Assembly: GCA_034669045.1 (NCBI GenBank)
Contig: JAXDOD010000080.1
Span: 5,102-69,101, forward strand
Reading direction: 5' to 3'
DNA from: VAZQ01 sp034669045
Lineage (GTDB): Bacteria > Pseudomonadota > Alphaproteobacteria > Rhizobiales > Xanthobacteraceae
Length of the DNA stretch: 64,000 nt
The notes beneath the pieces were generated by a model, which was not told the origin of the DNA, searched no databases, and saw only the letters and a program-made list of their open reading frames with translations. Both the position numbers and the translations under genes were made by a program. Each line of letters begins with the position of its first letter. Within the stretch, counting starts at the first letter, position 1. Below are positions 26,774-36,092 of this stretch, piece after piece.

Positions 26774-27802
26774 ATGAAGTCTCATCCGGCGGTTTGTCCT
26801 GGCGTCGTCGCATTGGCGGCCGCGGTGCTTGGCTGCGCACAGCCGGCCGGCGCGCAACCAGCCGACATCATCGACCGCCCGGTGACGATCTATGTCGCGG
26901 GCACGGCGGGTGGAGGCATCGACCTTTATGCCCGCGTCGTCGGCCGGCATTTCGGCCGGCATATCCCCGGCCATCCGACCGTGACGGTGCAGATCATGCC
27001 GGGCGCCGGCGGCATCAGGGCGGCCAACTTCCTCGCCCAGCAGGCGCCCAAGGACGGCACCGCCATCACCACCTTCGCGGGCGGGCCGATCCTCGAGCCG
27101 CTGATCGGCGCGCGCGATCCGGGCTATGACATGAGCCAGTTCACCTGGGTCGGCGCGGTCGCCAAGGACATCGGCGTGTGCATGGCGCTCGGGACGACGC
27201 CGTTCAAGACCATCGAGGACGTGAAGAAGCAGCAGATGGTCGTCGCCGGCACCGGCGCGGGCTCCGAGACCGACACCTGGCCGCTGGCCCTCAACGAGGT
27301 GCTGGGAACCAAGTTCAAGCTCGTCACCGGATATCTCGGCACCCAGGAGACGATCATCGCGATCGAGCGCGGCGAAGCGCACGGCCGCTGCGTGTTCAGC
27401 TACTCGGCGCTCAAGTCCGCGAGGCCCGAGTGGCTGCGCGACAAGAAGATCAACGTGCTCGTGCTGACGGCGCTGGAGCGGCACCCCGAGTTCCCGGACG
27501 TGCCGACCGTCGTCGAGCTCGCGCCCCGGCCGGAGGACCGCCAGTTGTTCGAACTCATGGTCGGGCCCGGCGCCATGGCGCGGCCGTTCGCGGCGCCGCC
27601 CGGCGTGCCGGCCAACAAGGCGGCGCTGCTGCGGCGCGCCTTCGACGCCACCATGAAGGACCCGGAATTCCTCGCCGACGCCGCAAAAATCCAGGCCGAC
27701 GTGCAGCCGTCGAGCGGCGAGGACGTGCAGAAGCTGGTCACGCGCATTTACCAGACGCCGCGGCCGGTGGTGGAACGCACCAAGAAGATCTTCGCGCAGT
27801 AA
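26774..27802 (+). CDS. Bug/TctC family solute-binding protein
   Basis: This 342-residue periplasmic receptor of the tripartite tricarboxylate transporter family has a signal peptide (about 1-30, ending PAGAQ), then RPVTIYVAGTAGGGIDLYARVV and MPGAGGIRAANFLAQQAP, the first ligand loops of Bug proteins. No tctA/tctB membrane genes are nearby, as is usual for orphan Bugs. The ligand is probably an organic acid but is not determinable. GAGGA precedes the chosen start. Confidence 0.88.
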   Translation: MKSHPAVCPGVVALAAAVLGCAQPAGAQPADIIDRPVTIYVAGTAGGGIDLYARVVGRHFGRHIPGHPTVTVQIMPGAGGIRAANFLAQQAPKDGTAITTFAGGPILEPLIGARDPGYDMSQFTWVGAVAKDIGVCMALGTTPFKTIEDVKKQQMVVAGTGAGSETDTWPLALNEVLGTKFKLVTGYLGTQETIIAIERGEAHGRCVFSYSALKSARPEWLRDKKINVLVLTALERHPEFPDVPTVVELAPRPEDRQLFELMVGPGAMARPFAAPPGVPANKAALLRRAFDATMKDPEFLADAAKIQADVQPSSGEDVQKLVTRIYQTPRPVVERTKKIFAQ

Positions 27803-28062
27803 CAAGCCTGCGGCCAGCGCCACAGCTTCAACTTGAAGGCTTGCATGAATTCTTACGTCTCAAGTCCAGGATGGTGCTGCTATCGACCAGGACGCTCATG
27901 TCCCGCGTGTCAGCGCCAGAACGGATCGCGAGTCAGCAATTGGTGACCGGCGACAGCGCCATGAACGGTCGGGGATGCCTTCGGCTTGGTCATCGGCCGC
28001 CTAAATCGTCGGCAATGTGGCCGCTCGAGAGTTCCACCGGAGCGGCCGATTGCCCCTTGGGT

Positions 28063-28078
28063 TGGCGCGGAGTTTGCA
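28063..28078 (+). promoter_or_regulatory. Sigma-54 (-24/-12) promoter of the Anbu operon
   Basis: TGGCGCGGAGTTTGCA matches the sigma-54 consensus TGGCACG-N4-TTGCA at all but one fixed position and has correct GG-N10-GC spacing. It lies 65 bp before the first operon gene. An inverted repeat GGCCGCTC-N13-GAGCGGCC (28019-28047) sits just upstream. The rest of the 341-bp gap (27803-28143) shows no gene. Confidence 0.65.
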
Positions 28079-28143
28079 GCTAGGATCGCATCAGCACTTC
28101 CGGGCGCGGCTCGCCTTGCCGCCGCGCCTACCGGGGCGTTCGG

Positions 28144-29562
28144 ATGGCGCTTGCGTTCGATGAGATGTCGGGGGCCGACGGGGCGCTGCGTCCCGCCTAT
28201 GACGAATTGTCGCGCTGGCTCAAGGAAGTGCCCCCCGACGTGCTCGACTACCGGCGGCGCGAGGCGGAGCTGCTGTTCCGCCGCATCGGCATCACCTTTG
28301 CGGTCTACGGCGAGGCCGAGGCGCAGGAGCGCCTGATCCCCTTCGACGTGCTGCCCCGCATCCTTTCCGCCGGGGAATGGGACATGCTCCGCCGCGGCCT
28401 CGAGCAGCGCGTCAAGGCGATCAACCTCTACATCAAGGACATCTACAGCCGGCGCGAGATTCTGCGCGCCGGCATCGTGCCCGAGGACCTCGTCTTCCAG
28501 AACCCGGTCTTCCGGCCGGAGATGAACGGCCAGAAGGTGCCGCATGACATCTACGTGCATGTCGGCGGCATCGACGTCGTGCGGGTGGACACCGACACCT
28601 TCTATGTCCTGGAGGACAACGCGCGCACACCCTCCGGCGTCTCCTACATGCTCGAGAACCGGGAAATCATGCTGCGGCTGTTTCCCGAACTGTTCGCGCG
28701 CCACCGGGTGGCGCCGGTCGAGAACTATCCGGATGAACTGCTGGCGACGCTGACCTCGGTGGCGCCCGCCACCTCGGGCGCCGACCCGATCGTGGTGCTG
28801 CTCACGCCCGGCGTCCACAACTCGGCCTATTACGAGCACTCCTTCCTCGCGGACAAGCTCGGCGTCGAGCTGGTCGAGGGCCGCGACCTGTTCGTGAAGG
28901 ACGAAATCGTCTTCATGCGCACGACCCGAGGGCCCAAGCGCGTCGACGTGATCTACCGGCGCATCGACGACGATTTTCTCGATCCGCTCGCCTTCCGGCC
29001 GGACAGCGCGCTCGGCGTGCCGGGGCTGATGTCGGCCTATCAGGCCGGCAACGTCACGCTCGCGAACGCGGTCGGCACTGGCATCGCCGACGACAAGGCG
29101 GTCTACAGCTACATGCCGGCGATCATGAAGTTCTATCTGGGCGAGGAGCCGCTGCTCAAGAACGTGCCGACCTGGTGCTGCCGCGAGCAGGAAGGGCTCG
29201 CCTACGTGCTCGACCATCTTGAAGAGCTCGTGGTCAAGGAGGTGCACGGCTCGGGCGGCTACGGCATGCTGATCGGGCCCAAGGCCGACAAGGCCACGAT
29301 CGCCAGCTTCCGCGCCAAGCTCAAAGCCAATCCGAAGAATTTCATCGGCCAGCCGACACTGGCGCTCTCGACCTGTCCGACCTGCGTCGAGGAGGGCGTG
29401 GCGCCGCGCCACGTCGATCTGCGCCCGTTCGTGCTCACCGGCCGCGACCGCGTCCGCATCGTGCCGGGCGGGCTCACGCGCGTCGCATTGAAGAAGGGCT
29501 CGCTGGTGGTCAATTCGAGCCAGGGCGGCGGCACCAAGGACACTTGGGTGCTGGATCGATGA
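28144..29562 (+). CDS. Circularly permuted ATP-grasp protein of the Anbu operon
   Basis: This 472-residue protein belongs to the circularly permuted ATP-grasp family (DUF404/DUF407 region, now CP_ATPgrasp). Signatures are FDVLPRILSAGEWD, ALNLYIKDIY-like INLYIKDIYS, DNARTPSGVSYMLENRE and KEVHGSGGYGMLIGP. Family members are predicted amide-bond (peptide) ligases. It heads the conserved cluster with alpha-E, transglutaminase-like and Anbu genes, in which it is thought to make a small peptide tag or product; no reaction has been shown. Confidence 0.93.
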   Translation: MALAFDEMSGADGALRPAYDELSRWLKEVPPDVLDYRRREAELLFRRIGITFAVYGEAEAQERLIPFDVLPRILSAGEWDMLRRGLEQRVKAINLYIKDIYSRREILRAGIVPEDLVFQNPVFRPEMNGQKVPHDIYVHVGGIDVVRVDTDTFYVLEDNARTPSGVSYMLENREIMLRLFPELFARHRVAPVENYPDELLATLTSVAPATSGADPIVVLLTPGVHNSAYYEHSFLADKLGVELVEGRDLFVKDEIVFMRTTRGPKRVDVIYRRIDDDFLDPLAFRPDSALGVPGLMSAYQAGNVTLANAVGTGIADDKAVYSYMPAIMKFYLGEEPLLKNVPTWCCREQEGLAYVLDHLEELVVKEVHGSGGYGMLIGPKADKATIASFRAKLKANPKNFIGQPTLALSTCPTCVEEGVAPRHVDLRPFVLTGRDRVRIVPGGLTRVALKKGSLVVNSSQGGGTKDTWVLDR

Positions 29563-29764
29563 GTGGCGCAGCAGGGGCAGAGGCGCGGCACGGACCTCGC
29601 GGCAAGGGCTCGCTATTGCGCGCCTTTGCCCACCATTCATCCGATCGGAATCATGCAGGAGCCGTGGCGGGCGAATGCGTCGAACCCGGCGTAGCGCGGC
29701 CGGCAACTGTGCCACGCATTTGCCCACCCGACCGGCGCCGCGCCAGGGACATGGGATAGCCGCC

Positions 29765-30706
29765 ATGCTCTCGCGCACCGCCGACAACCTGTACTGGCTC
29801 GCGCGCTACGTGGAGCGCGCGGAATATCTCGCGCGCATCCTCGAAGTGACGCAGCGGCTGACCACGCTGCCGCTCGCCTATGTGGGCTCCACCAACGAAT
29901 GGGAATCCGCCGTCGCCACCGCCGGCTGCGCCCACGCCTTCGCCAGTGCCTATCCGGAGGCGAACGAGGAGACGGTCACCGATTTCCTGTGCTTCTCGAC
30001 CGCCAATCCCTCCTCGATCCGCAACTGCTTCGAGGTCGCACGCACCAATGCGCGCGCGGTGCGCACCGCGCTCACCGTCGAAATGTGGGATGCCATCAAC
30101 GGCACCTGGCTCGAGCTCAAGCGCTACGGCAACGGTCCGACCTCGCGCGAGGAGTTCATGCGGTTCCTGCGCTGGGTGCAGGAGAGCTCGTTGCGCTTCG
30201 ACGGCTCGGCCTACCGCACCATGCTGCGCAACGACGCCTACTGGTTCTCGCGGCTGGGCCTCTACATGGAGCGCGCCGACAACACCGCGCGCATCCTCGA
30301 CGTCAAGTTCCACCTGCTGCTGCCGGCGAACGAGCGCGTCGGCGGTCCGCTCGATTATTTCCAGTGGTCGGCGATCCTGCGCTCGGTGTCCGCGCTCACC
30401 GCCTATCATTGGGTCTACCGCGAGAGCGTGAAGCCCTGGTTCATCGCCGACCTGCTCATCCTGAAGGACGAGTTGCCGCGTTCGCTCGCGAGCTGCTACG
30501 GCAACCTGGTGCAGAATCTCGACTACATCGCGCGTTCCTACGGCCGCCAGGGTCCGGCGCAGCGCCACGCCCGCGCCGTCCGCACGAAGCTCGAGAACAG
30601 CCGCATGGAGGAAATCTTCCAGCAGGGCCTGCACGAGTTCATCGAAGAATTCATCGTCGACAACAACAAGCTCGGCGCGGCGATCACCGAGCAGTACCTG
30701 ATGTGA
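29765..30706 (+). CDS. Alpha-E domain protein
   Basis: This all-helical 313-residue protein begins MLSRTADNLYWLARYVERAEYLARIL, the hallmark of the alpha-E family. A second related motif is AYWFSRLGLYMERADNTARILD. Alpha-E proteins always travel with circularly permuted ATP-grasp genes and probably assist the ligase. It is the second gene of the Anbu operon, after a 202-bp gap. Confidence 0.93.
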   Translation: MLSRTADNLYWLARYVERAEYLARILEVTQRLTTLPLAYVGSTNEWESAVATAGCAHAFASAYPEANEETVTDFLCFSTANPSSIRNCFEVARTNARAVRTALTVEMWDAINGTWLELKRYGNGPTSREEFMRFLRWVQESSLRFDGSAYRTMLRNDAYWFSRLGLYMERADNTARILDVKFHLLLPANERVGGPLDYFQWSAILRSVSALTAYHWVYRESVKPWFIADLLILKDELPRSLASCYGNLVQNLDYIARSYGRQGPAQRHARAVRTKLENSRMEEIFQQGLHEFIEEFIVDNNKLGAAITEQYLM

Positions 30707-30837
30707 CGGGCCTTCTCGCCATTCAAGGCTGCCGCTCCGCTGCGCTCACGGCTGTCCTTTCCGCTACCCGGCGCCCGCGAGATCGGCGATGATGCCGGCG
30801 CCAGCACCGCTTCTCGACCCAGTTGGATTGACGGCAC

Positions 30838-31665
30838 ATGCGCATCCTGGTCTCGCATCTCACCACCTATCGCTACGGCACGCCCGCGACCAGCGTGATC
30901 CAGATGCTCCGTCTCACGCCGCGCCATCACGACGGACAGTATGTCGCGCACTGGCGCATCGACGTCGCCGCCGATTGCCGTCTCGACCAGCATGAGGATG
31001 CCTTCGGCAACATCACCCATGCCTTCACGGCCGACGGCCCGTTCAGCGAGCTCAAGGTCCTGGTCGAGGGCGAAGTCGAAACCCGCGACACCGAGGGTAT
31101 CGTGCAGGGCGCGGTCGAGCGGTTTCCGCCGAGCCTGTTTCTGCGCGAGACGCCGCTCACGCATCTCGACGCGAGCATCGCCGAATTCGCCGCCGCGACC
31201 CGCGCGGCCGCCGGCGACGACACGCTCAAGCTCCTGCATCGCATCATGGAGCGGCTGCACGCCGAAATCGTCTACGACACCAACCCGACCCAGACGGTCA
31301 CCACCGCGGCCGAAGCCTTCGCGCTCAAACGCGGGGTGTGCCAGGACCTCACCCACGTCTTCATCGTGGCTGCCCGCAGCCTCGCCATCCCGGCGCGCTA
31401 CGTCGGCGGCTATTTCCACCGCAACGACGGCGTCATCGAGCAGGAGGCCGGCCACGCCTGGGCCGAAGCCTATGTGGACGGCCTCGGCTGGGTCGCCTTC
31501 GACGCAACGAACGGCATCTGCGCGACCGACGCCCATGTGCGGGTGGCGGTGGGGCTCGACTACCTCGGCGCCGCGCCGGTGCGCGGCACCCGCTTCGGCG
31601 GCACGAGCGAGACCCTCTCCGTCAAGGTCGTGGTGGACCAGGCCGGCTGCCAGACGCAGAGCTAA
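30838..31665 (+). CDS. Transglutaminase-like protein of the Anbu operon
   Basis: The 275-residue protein has an N-terminal beta domain (TTYRYGTPATSVIQMLRLTPR) and a transglutaminase core with the triad Cys in RGVCQDLTH, His in AGHAWAEAY and Asp in VAFDATNG. Such enzymes hydrolyse or rearrange amide bonds. In this operon it is expected to act on the product of the ATP-grasp/alpha-E pair, possibly with the Anbu peptidase. Confidence 0.92.
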   Translation: MRILVSHLTTYRYGTPATSVIQMLRLTPRHHDGQYVAHWRIDVAADCRLDQHEDAFGNITHAFTADGPFSELKVLVEGEVETRDTEGIVQGAVERFPPSLFLRETPLTHLDASIAEFAAATRAAAGDDTLKLLHRIMERLHAEIVYDTNPTQTVTTAAEAFALKRGVCQDLTHVFIVAARSLAIPARYVGGYFHRNDGVIEQEAGHAWAEAYVDGLGWVAFDATNGICATDAHVRVAVGLDYLGAAPVRGTRFGGTSETLSVKVVVDQAGCQTQS

Positions 31666-31823
31666 AGGTTCGGCAAAACGGCCTGGCCGCGCTACGCGGT
31701 TCGCCGCGTGCCTGAAGCCGCTCCAGCCGCGCCACACCGCCGCGCTTGAATGCAGGCGTTGCCCGTGCACACGTGAGATCGCTATAAGAGGCGGGCCGAG
31801 CCCGCTGGAAGTCTCAACCCGCC

Positions 31824-32570
31824 ATGACCTATTGCTGTGGAATCCTCGTTCGCGACGGCCTCGTGATGTTCGCCGACACCCGCACCAATGCGGGTGTCGA
31901 CAACGTCTCGACCTTCCGCAAGCTGCACGTGTTCACGCAGCCGGGGCAGCGCATCATTTCGATCGCGTCGGCCGGAAACCTCTCGATCAGCCAGTCGGTC
32001 GTGAGCATGCTGCGCGAGGGCTGGGAAAATCCCGAGACCGGCGAGCTGGAAACCCTGATGAATGCGCCGACCATGTTCCAGTCGGCGCAGAGCGTCGGCC
32101 GCGCCATCCGGCGCATCTACAACGAGGAAGGCGCCACGCTCGAAGCCTCCGACGTCAAGTTCGACGTCTCCTTCCTGCTGGGCGGGCAGATCAAGGGCGA
32201 GCGGCCGCGGCTATTCCTGCTCTATGCCGCGGGCAATTTCATCGAGTGCACGCAGGACACCCCCTATCTGCAGATTGGCGAGCACAAATACGGCAAGCCC
32301 GTGCTCGACCGCGCCATCACCTACGACATCGATCTCTATGACGCCCTCAAGGTCGGCCTGGTCTCGGTCGATTCCACCATGCGCTCGAACCTCAGCGTGG
32401 GCATGCCGCTCGATGTCTTCATCGCCAGGCGCGATGCCTTCGAAGCCGAGCTCAACTACCGGATCGAGCCGGGCGAGCCGTATTTCCACGACCTGCGGGA
32501 GCGCTGGTCGGCGGCGCTGCGGGCGGCACATGCCAACATTCCGCGCCCCCCCTACAAGACCAGCAAATAG
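31824..32570 (+). CDS. anbu: Anbu (bacterial proteasome-homologue) peptidase
   Basis: This 248-residue member of the Ntn-hydrolase superfamily is the Anbu type. After Met removal Thr2 (MTYCCGILV) is the N-terminal nucleophile; FADTRTNAG and RKLHVF carry the conserved Asp and Lys around it. Anbu assembles into large open rings or lock-washers in solution and has little proven peptidase activity. It is the last gene of the four-gene cluster, a conserved arrangement in proteobacteria. Confidence 0.94.
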   Translation: MTYCCGILVRDGLVMFADTRTNAGVDNVSTFRKLHVFTQPGQRIISIASAGNLSISQSVVSMLREGWENPETGELETLMNAPTMFQSAQSVGRAIRRIYNEEGATLEASDVKFDVSFLLGGQIKGERPRLFLLYAAGNFIECTQDTPYLQIGEHKYGKPVLDRAITYDIDLYDALKVGLVSVDSTMRSNLSVGMPLDVFIARRDAFEAELNYRIEPGEPYFHDLRERWSAALRAAHANIPRPPYKTSK

Positions 32571-32605
32571 AATCTTAACGATCTGTCGCGCATTTCACGC
32601 AATTC

Positions 32606-32621
32606 TTAAGCGTGAATTAAC
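32606..32621 (+). promoter_or_regulatory. Perfect CtrA consensus box upstream of the GGDEF-EAL gene
   Basis: TTAA at 32606-32609, seven bases, then TTAAC at 32617-32621, inside a small inverted repeat TTCACGC/GCGTGAA (32594-32616). It suggests cell-cycle control of the following c-di-GMP gene. Confidence 0.5.
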
Positions 32622-32740
32622 GCCGTCGCGCGAAATGCGGCGATGCCGTGCGCTGGTCCAGCATTACAGCTATGGCGCAAGTGAATTGCAATCATTGACG
32701 CCTATCTTCGCGAGGCAAAAAGCCCTTGGGGGAAGGACAC

Positions 32741-35020
32741 TTGGCCTTGGCTCCGTCTGATCACGGCGATGGACGCAAAGCTTACGGTTGGAACCACGCG
32801 CGCATGAGCGTCGTGATCCCGACCGGCATCATGGTGGCCGTGGCCATCATCTGTATCGTGGTCGCGGTGCTCGGCTCCGCCCAACGCGCCGACCAGGCCG
32901 CGCACGAGCACGAACGGCAGCTCTTCACCCGCGCGTTGAACGACCATGCCGAGCGGATGCTGCGCGAGGTCGAGGGCATCGCCACGTCCGAGGCCGGCAT
33001 CCGCAACATACGCCAACAGTTTAATCCCGAATGGGTGCAGTTCCGGGTCGGACAACGCCTGCGGACGCTGTTCGACCAGGATTTCGTGTTCGTCGTCGAT
33101 GCGTCCGACCAGTTCATCTATGCGCTACTCGGCAACAACAGCGTCGATCCGAACTGGTTCAATTCGATCAAGCCCGAGCTCAATGCGGCGCTCGATCTGC
33201 TGCGCGGCCGCGCCGGGGATGACGTCGGCGCAGTGGTCGCCGCCGGCACGGACCAAAGCTCGAATGCCGGGCCCAAACATCGCGTGGTCCGCCTGCAAGC
33301 GTTCCTCGGCCGGCCGGCGGTGATCGCCGCCGTGGTCGCCGCGGCGCGCAACGACACGGCGGCCTACGCGGACGGGAAGGCGCCCGCGGTGCTGAGCGTG
33401 AAATTCCTCGACCCGGAGGTGCTGGACAACATCGCCGCGCGCCTGCAATTGCCGAATTTGCGAGTCGCCGGCAGCGAGCCGGTGCCGCCACGCGACGACG
33501 TCTTCGATCTGACCGACCGGCAGGGGCACGTCATCGCCCAGTTCGCCTGGACACCGAAGCGGCCGGGCGAGGAGATCATCCACAGCGTCATTCCGTTCAT
33601 CGCGATCGCGCTTGCGGGCTTCGCACTGCTGGCCGCCCTGTTCCTGCACCACCTGCGCCGCACCGCCGCGACCATCGCGGCGGGCGAGACCAGGCTGCGC
33701 CATCTCGCCCTGCACGACCCGCTCTGCGGTCTGCCCAACCGGATCTATTTCGGCGAGCGGCTCGAAGCCGTGATCGCGGACGTGCGCAACGGCAGTCCGG
33801 CCGCCGCCGTCCTCTACATCGATCTCGACCACTTCAAGGACGTCAACGACACGCTCGGCCACCCGACCGGCGACGAGCTGATCCGCAGCGTGACCCAGCG
33901 CCTGAGCCGCGCCGTGCGCGGCGACGACCTGGTCGCGCGCATCGGCGGCGACGAGTTCGCGGTGATCACCACGGCCGGCTCCGACCACGCCAAGCTGCAG
34001 GCGATCGCCAGCCGCCTCATCGCCGCACTCTGCGCGCCCTACGGCATCGGCAACCAGACCATCGTCATCGGCGCCTCGATCGGCATCGCCATTGCGCACC
34101 AGCACATCGGCGGCGCCGCCGACGTCATGCGGCATGCCGACATGGCGCTCTATCGCGCCAAGAACGAGGGCCGCAACCGCGCCTGCATCTACGACACCGC
34201 GATGGACACCGAGCTGCTCAACCGCAAGCTGGTCGAGAACGACCTGCGCGCGGCGATCGAGAAGGACGAGCTTCGCGTCGCCTACCAGCCGATCGTCAAC
34301 ACCAGCGGCGAAACGGTGGTGGGCGTCGAGGCGCTCTGCCGCTGGACGCATCCCGTGCGCGGCGAGATCACGCCGTCGGAGTTCATCCCGATCGCCGAGA
34401 ACAGCGGGCTCATCATCGAGCTCGGCGAATGGATCCTGCGCCGCGCCTGCCTGGACGGCAACGCCTGGCCGGGCATCTTCGTGTCGGTCAACGTCTCGCC
34501 GCTGCAGTTCCGCCGCGCCGACTTCGTCGACGTGGTGGAGCGCATCCTCGCCGAGACCGAATTCGACCCGACCCGGCTCGAGCTCGAAGTCACCGAGAGC
34601 ACGCTCCTGGGCAACGTCGACACCGCCGAGCTGGCCATGTTCCGGCTCAAGGCGCTCGGCGTGCGGCTGGCGCTGGACGATTTCGGCACCGGCTATTCGA
34701 GTCTGCTCTACCTGCGCCGCTTCCCCTTCGACAAGCTCAAGATCGACAGGAGCTTCGTGCATTCGATCGAGCGCGCCGCCGACGCGGCAGCGATCGTTCA
34801 TGCGGTCGTGGGCCTCGGCCGCGGCCTCGGCATGAAGGTCACCGCCGAGGGCGTCGAGACGGCCGAGCAGCATCTGTTCCTGCGCGCGGCGGGCGTCCAT
34901 TCGATGCAGGGCTTCCGCTTCGGCCGGCCCGGTCCTGCGGCCGACATCACCGAGCGCTTGCTGGCGCCCGGGTCGTTCCGCATTGCCGACGACACGCCGG
35001 GACTTGCGATGGCGGGCTGA
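32741..35020 (+). CDS. CHASE4-GGDEF-EAL membrane protein (c-di-GMP turnover)
   Basis: This protein of about 759 residues has a first membrane helix (about 23-45), a periplasmic CHASE4-like sensor, a second helix (about 285-307), then GGDEF and EAL domains. The GGDEF site is intact (RIGGDEFAVI) and has an inhibitory RxxD (RGDD) five residues before it. EAL residues are complete (VEALCRW, SVNVSPLQFRR, LEVTES, DDFGTGYSSL, KLKIDRSFV, GVETAEQ). Both synthase and phosphodiesterase activity are possible. I place the start at the TTG at 32741, after GGAAGG; the ATG at 32804 is the alternative. Confidence 0.93.
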   Translation: MALAPSDHGDGRKAYGWNHARMSVVIPTGIMVAVAIICIVVAVLGSAQRADQAAHEHERQLFTRALNDHAERMLREVEGIATSEAGIRNIRQQFNPEWVQFRVGQRLRTLFDQDFVFVVDASDQFIYALLGNNSVDPNWFNSIKPELNAALDLLRGRAGDDVGAVVAAGTDQSSNAGPKHRVVRLQAFLGRPAVIAAVVAAARNDTAAYADGKAPAVLSVKFLDPEVLDNIAARLQLPNLRVAGSEPVPPRDDVFDLTDRQGHVIAQFAWTPKRPGEEIIHSVIPFIAIALAGFALLAALFLHHLRRTAATIAAGETRLRHLALHDPLCGLPNRIYFGERLEAVIADVRNGSPAAAVLYIDLDHFKDVNDTLGHPTGDELIRSVTQRLSRAVRGDDLVARIGGDEFAVITTAGSDHAKLQAIASRLIAALCAPYGIGNQTIVIGASIGIAIAHQHIGGAADVMRHADMALYRAKNEGRNRACIYDTAMDTELLNRKLVENDLRAAIEKDELRVAYQPIVNTSGETVVGVEALCRWTHPVRGEITPSEFIPIAENSGLIIELGEWILRRACLDGNAWPGIFVSVNVSPLQFRRADFVDVVERILAETEFDPTRLELEVTESTLLGNVDTAELAMFRLKALGVRLALDDFGTGYSSLLYLRRFPFDKLKIDRSFVHSIERAADAAAIVHAVVGLGRGLGMKVTAEGVETAEQHLFLRAAGVHSMQGFRFGRPGPAADITERLLAPGSFRIADDTPGLAMAG

Positions 35021-35077
35021 CGTCCGCGCGGGATTGGCATTTTACCGCCGACGCTCGCGGGGCGCGCGCCCGAAGCC

Positions 35078-36058
35078 TCAATCGAGCTTCAACCCGATAG
35101 CCTTGATCACCGGCGACCAGCGCGCGATGTCATCCTCGAGGAAACGCCGGGTCTTGTCGGGGGTCGAATCGAGCACCGGCTCGAAGCCCGACGCGACAAA
35201 GAGCTGCTGCAGCTCGCGGTCGGTCATCGCCCTGCGCGTGGCCTCCGCGATTTGTCCGATGATCTCCTTCGGCGTCTTCGCGGGCGCAAAAAGCCCGACG
35301 AAATTCTGCGAGATCATGCCGGACAGACCGGATTCCACCGCCGTCGGAATTTCGGGTGCGCCGACCAGGCGCGCCGGCGTGGTGACGGCGAGCAGGCGCA
35401 GCTTTCCCGCCTTGTGCAGTTCGAGCACCTGCCCGGTCACGTTCGGCGTGGCCATCGGTATCTGCCCGCTGATCAGATCGGTCATTGCCGGCCCGGCTCC
35501 CCGATAGGGGATGTGCACGATGTCCGGCGTTCCAGTCAGCGACTTGAACAGTTCGCCCGTCAGATGATTGAACGAACCGACTCCGGCCGAGCCGAACGAC
35601 AGCTTGCCGGGATTGGCTTTGGCATAGCTGATGAGCTCCTTCAGGTTGCCGACCGGAACCGACGGATGGACCACGATCGCCAGGCCGGTCACCACGACCA
35701 GCGCGATCGGATCGAAATCGCGCAGCGGATCGTAAGGAGTGCGGGCCGACGCGATCGGATTGACGATCAGCGCGCCGCCGCCGCCGAGCAGGACGGTGTA
35801 GCCGTCCGGCTGCGCGCGCGCGACCGCGGCAGCGCCGAGCGAGCCGCCGGCGCCGCCGATGTTCTCGGCAATGACGGTGCCGAGCAGCGGCTTCATCTTG
35901 TCCGCCCAGGGCCGGCCGACCGCGTCGAAGACACCGCCCGGTGGAAAGGGAATCACCAGCCGGATGGTGCGGTCGGGGTATCTCCCCTGCGCGAACGCAG
36001 CCTGCGCCGAGAGCGCGGAGAGCGCCATCGCCAGAACGTCACGCCGGTTCAAGGACAT
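35078..36058 (-). CDS. Bug/TctC solute-binding protein (tandem copy 1)
   Basis: This 326-residue periplasmic receptor has a short signal (about 1-23, ALSAQAAFAQ) and then YPDRTIRLVIPFPPGGVFDAVGRPWADKM, ENIGGAGGSLGAAAVARAQPDGYT and HIPYRGAGPAMTDLISGQIP, the classical Bug motifs. It is a close paralogue of the next gene, in tandem 34 nt apart, and no transporter membrane genes accompany it. Confidence 0.93.
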   Translation of the reverse strand: MSLNRRDVLAMALSALSAQAAFAQGRYPDRTIRLVIPFPPGGVFDAVGRPWADKMKPLLGTVIAENIGGAGGSLGAAAVARAQPDGYTVLLGGGGALIVNPIASARTPYDPLRDFDPIALVVVTGLAIVVHPSVPVGNLKELISYAKANPGKLSFGSAGVGSFNHLTGELFKSLTGTPDIVHIPYRGAGPAMTDLISGQIPMATPNVTGQVLELHKAGKLRLLAVTTPARLVGAPEIPTAVESGLSGMISQNFVGLFAPAKTPKEIIGQIAEATRRAMTDRELQQLFVASGFEPVLDSTPDKTRRFLEDDIARWSPVIKAIGLKLD

Positions 36059-36092
36059 TCCTTCTTCCTCATGGCGCGCGGCCGTTCATCCG

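Noticed and set aside
28019..28047. Terminator before the Anbu operon
   Set aside because: The inverted repeat has a 13-nt centre and no T-run; it fits an operator better.
27910..29787. 625-codon minus-strand frame
   Set aside because: Antisense to the ATP-grasp gene and its promoter; no recognisable protein features.
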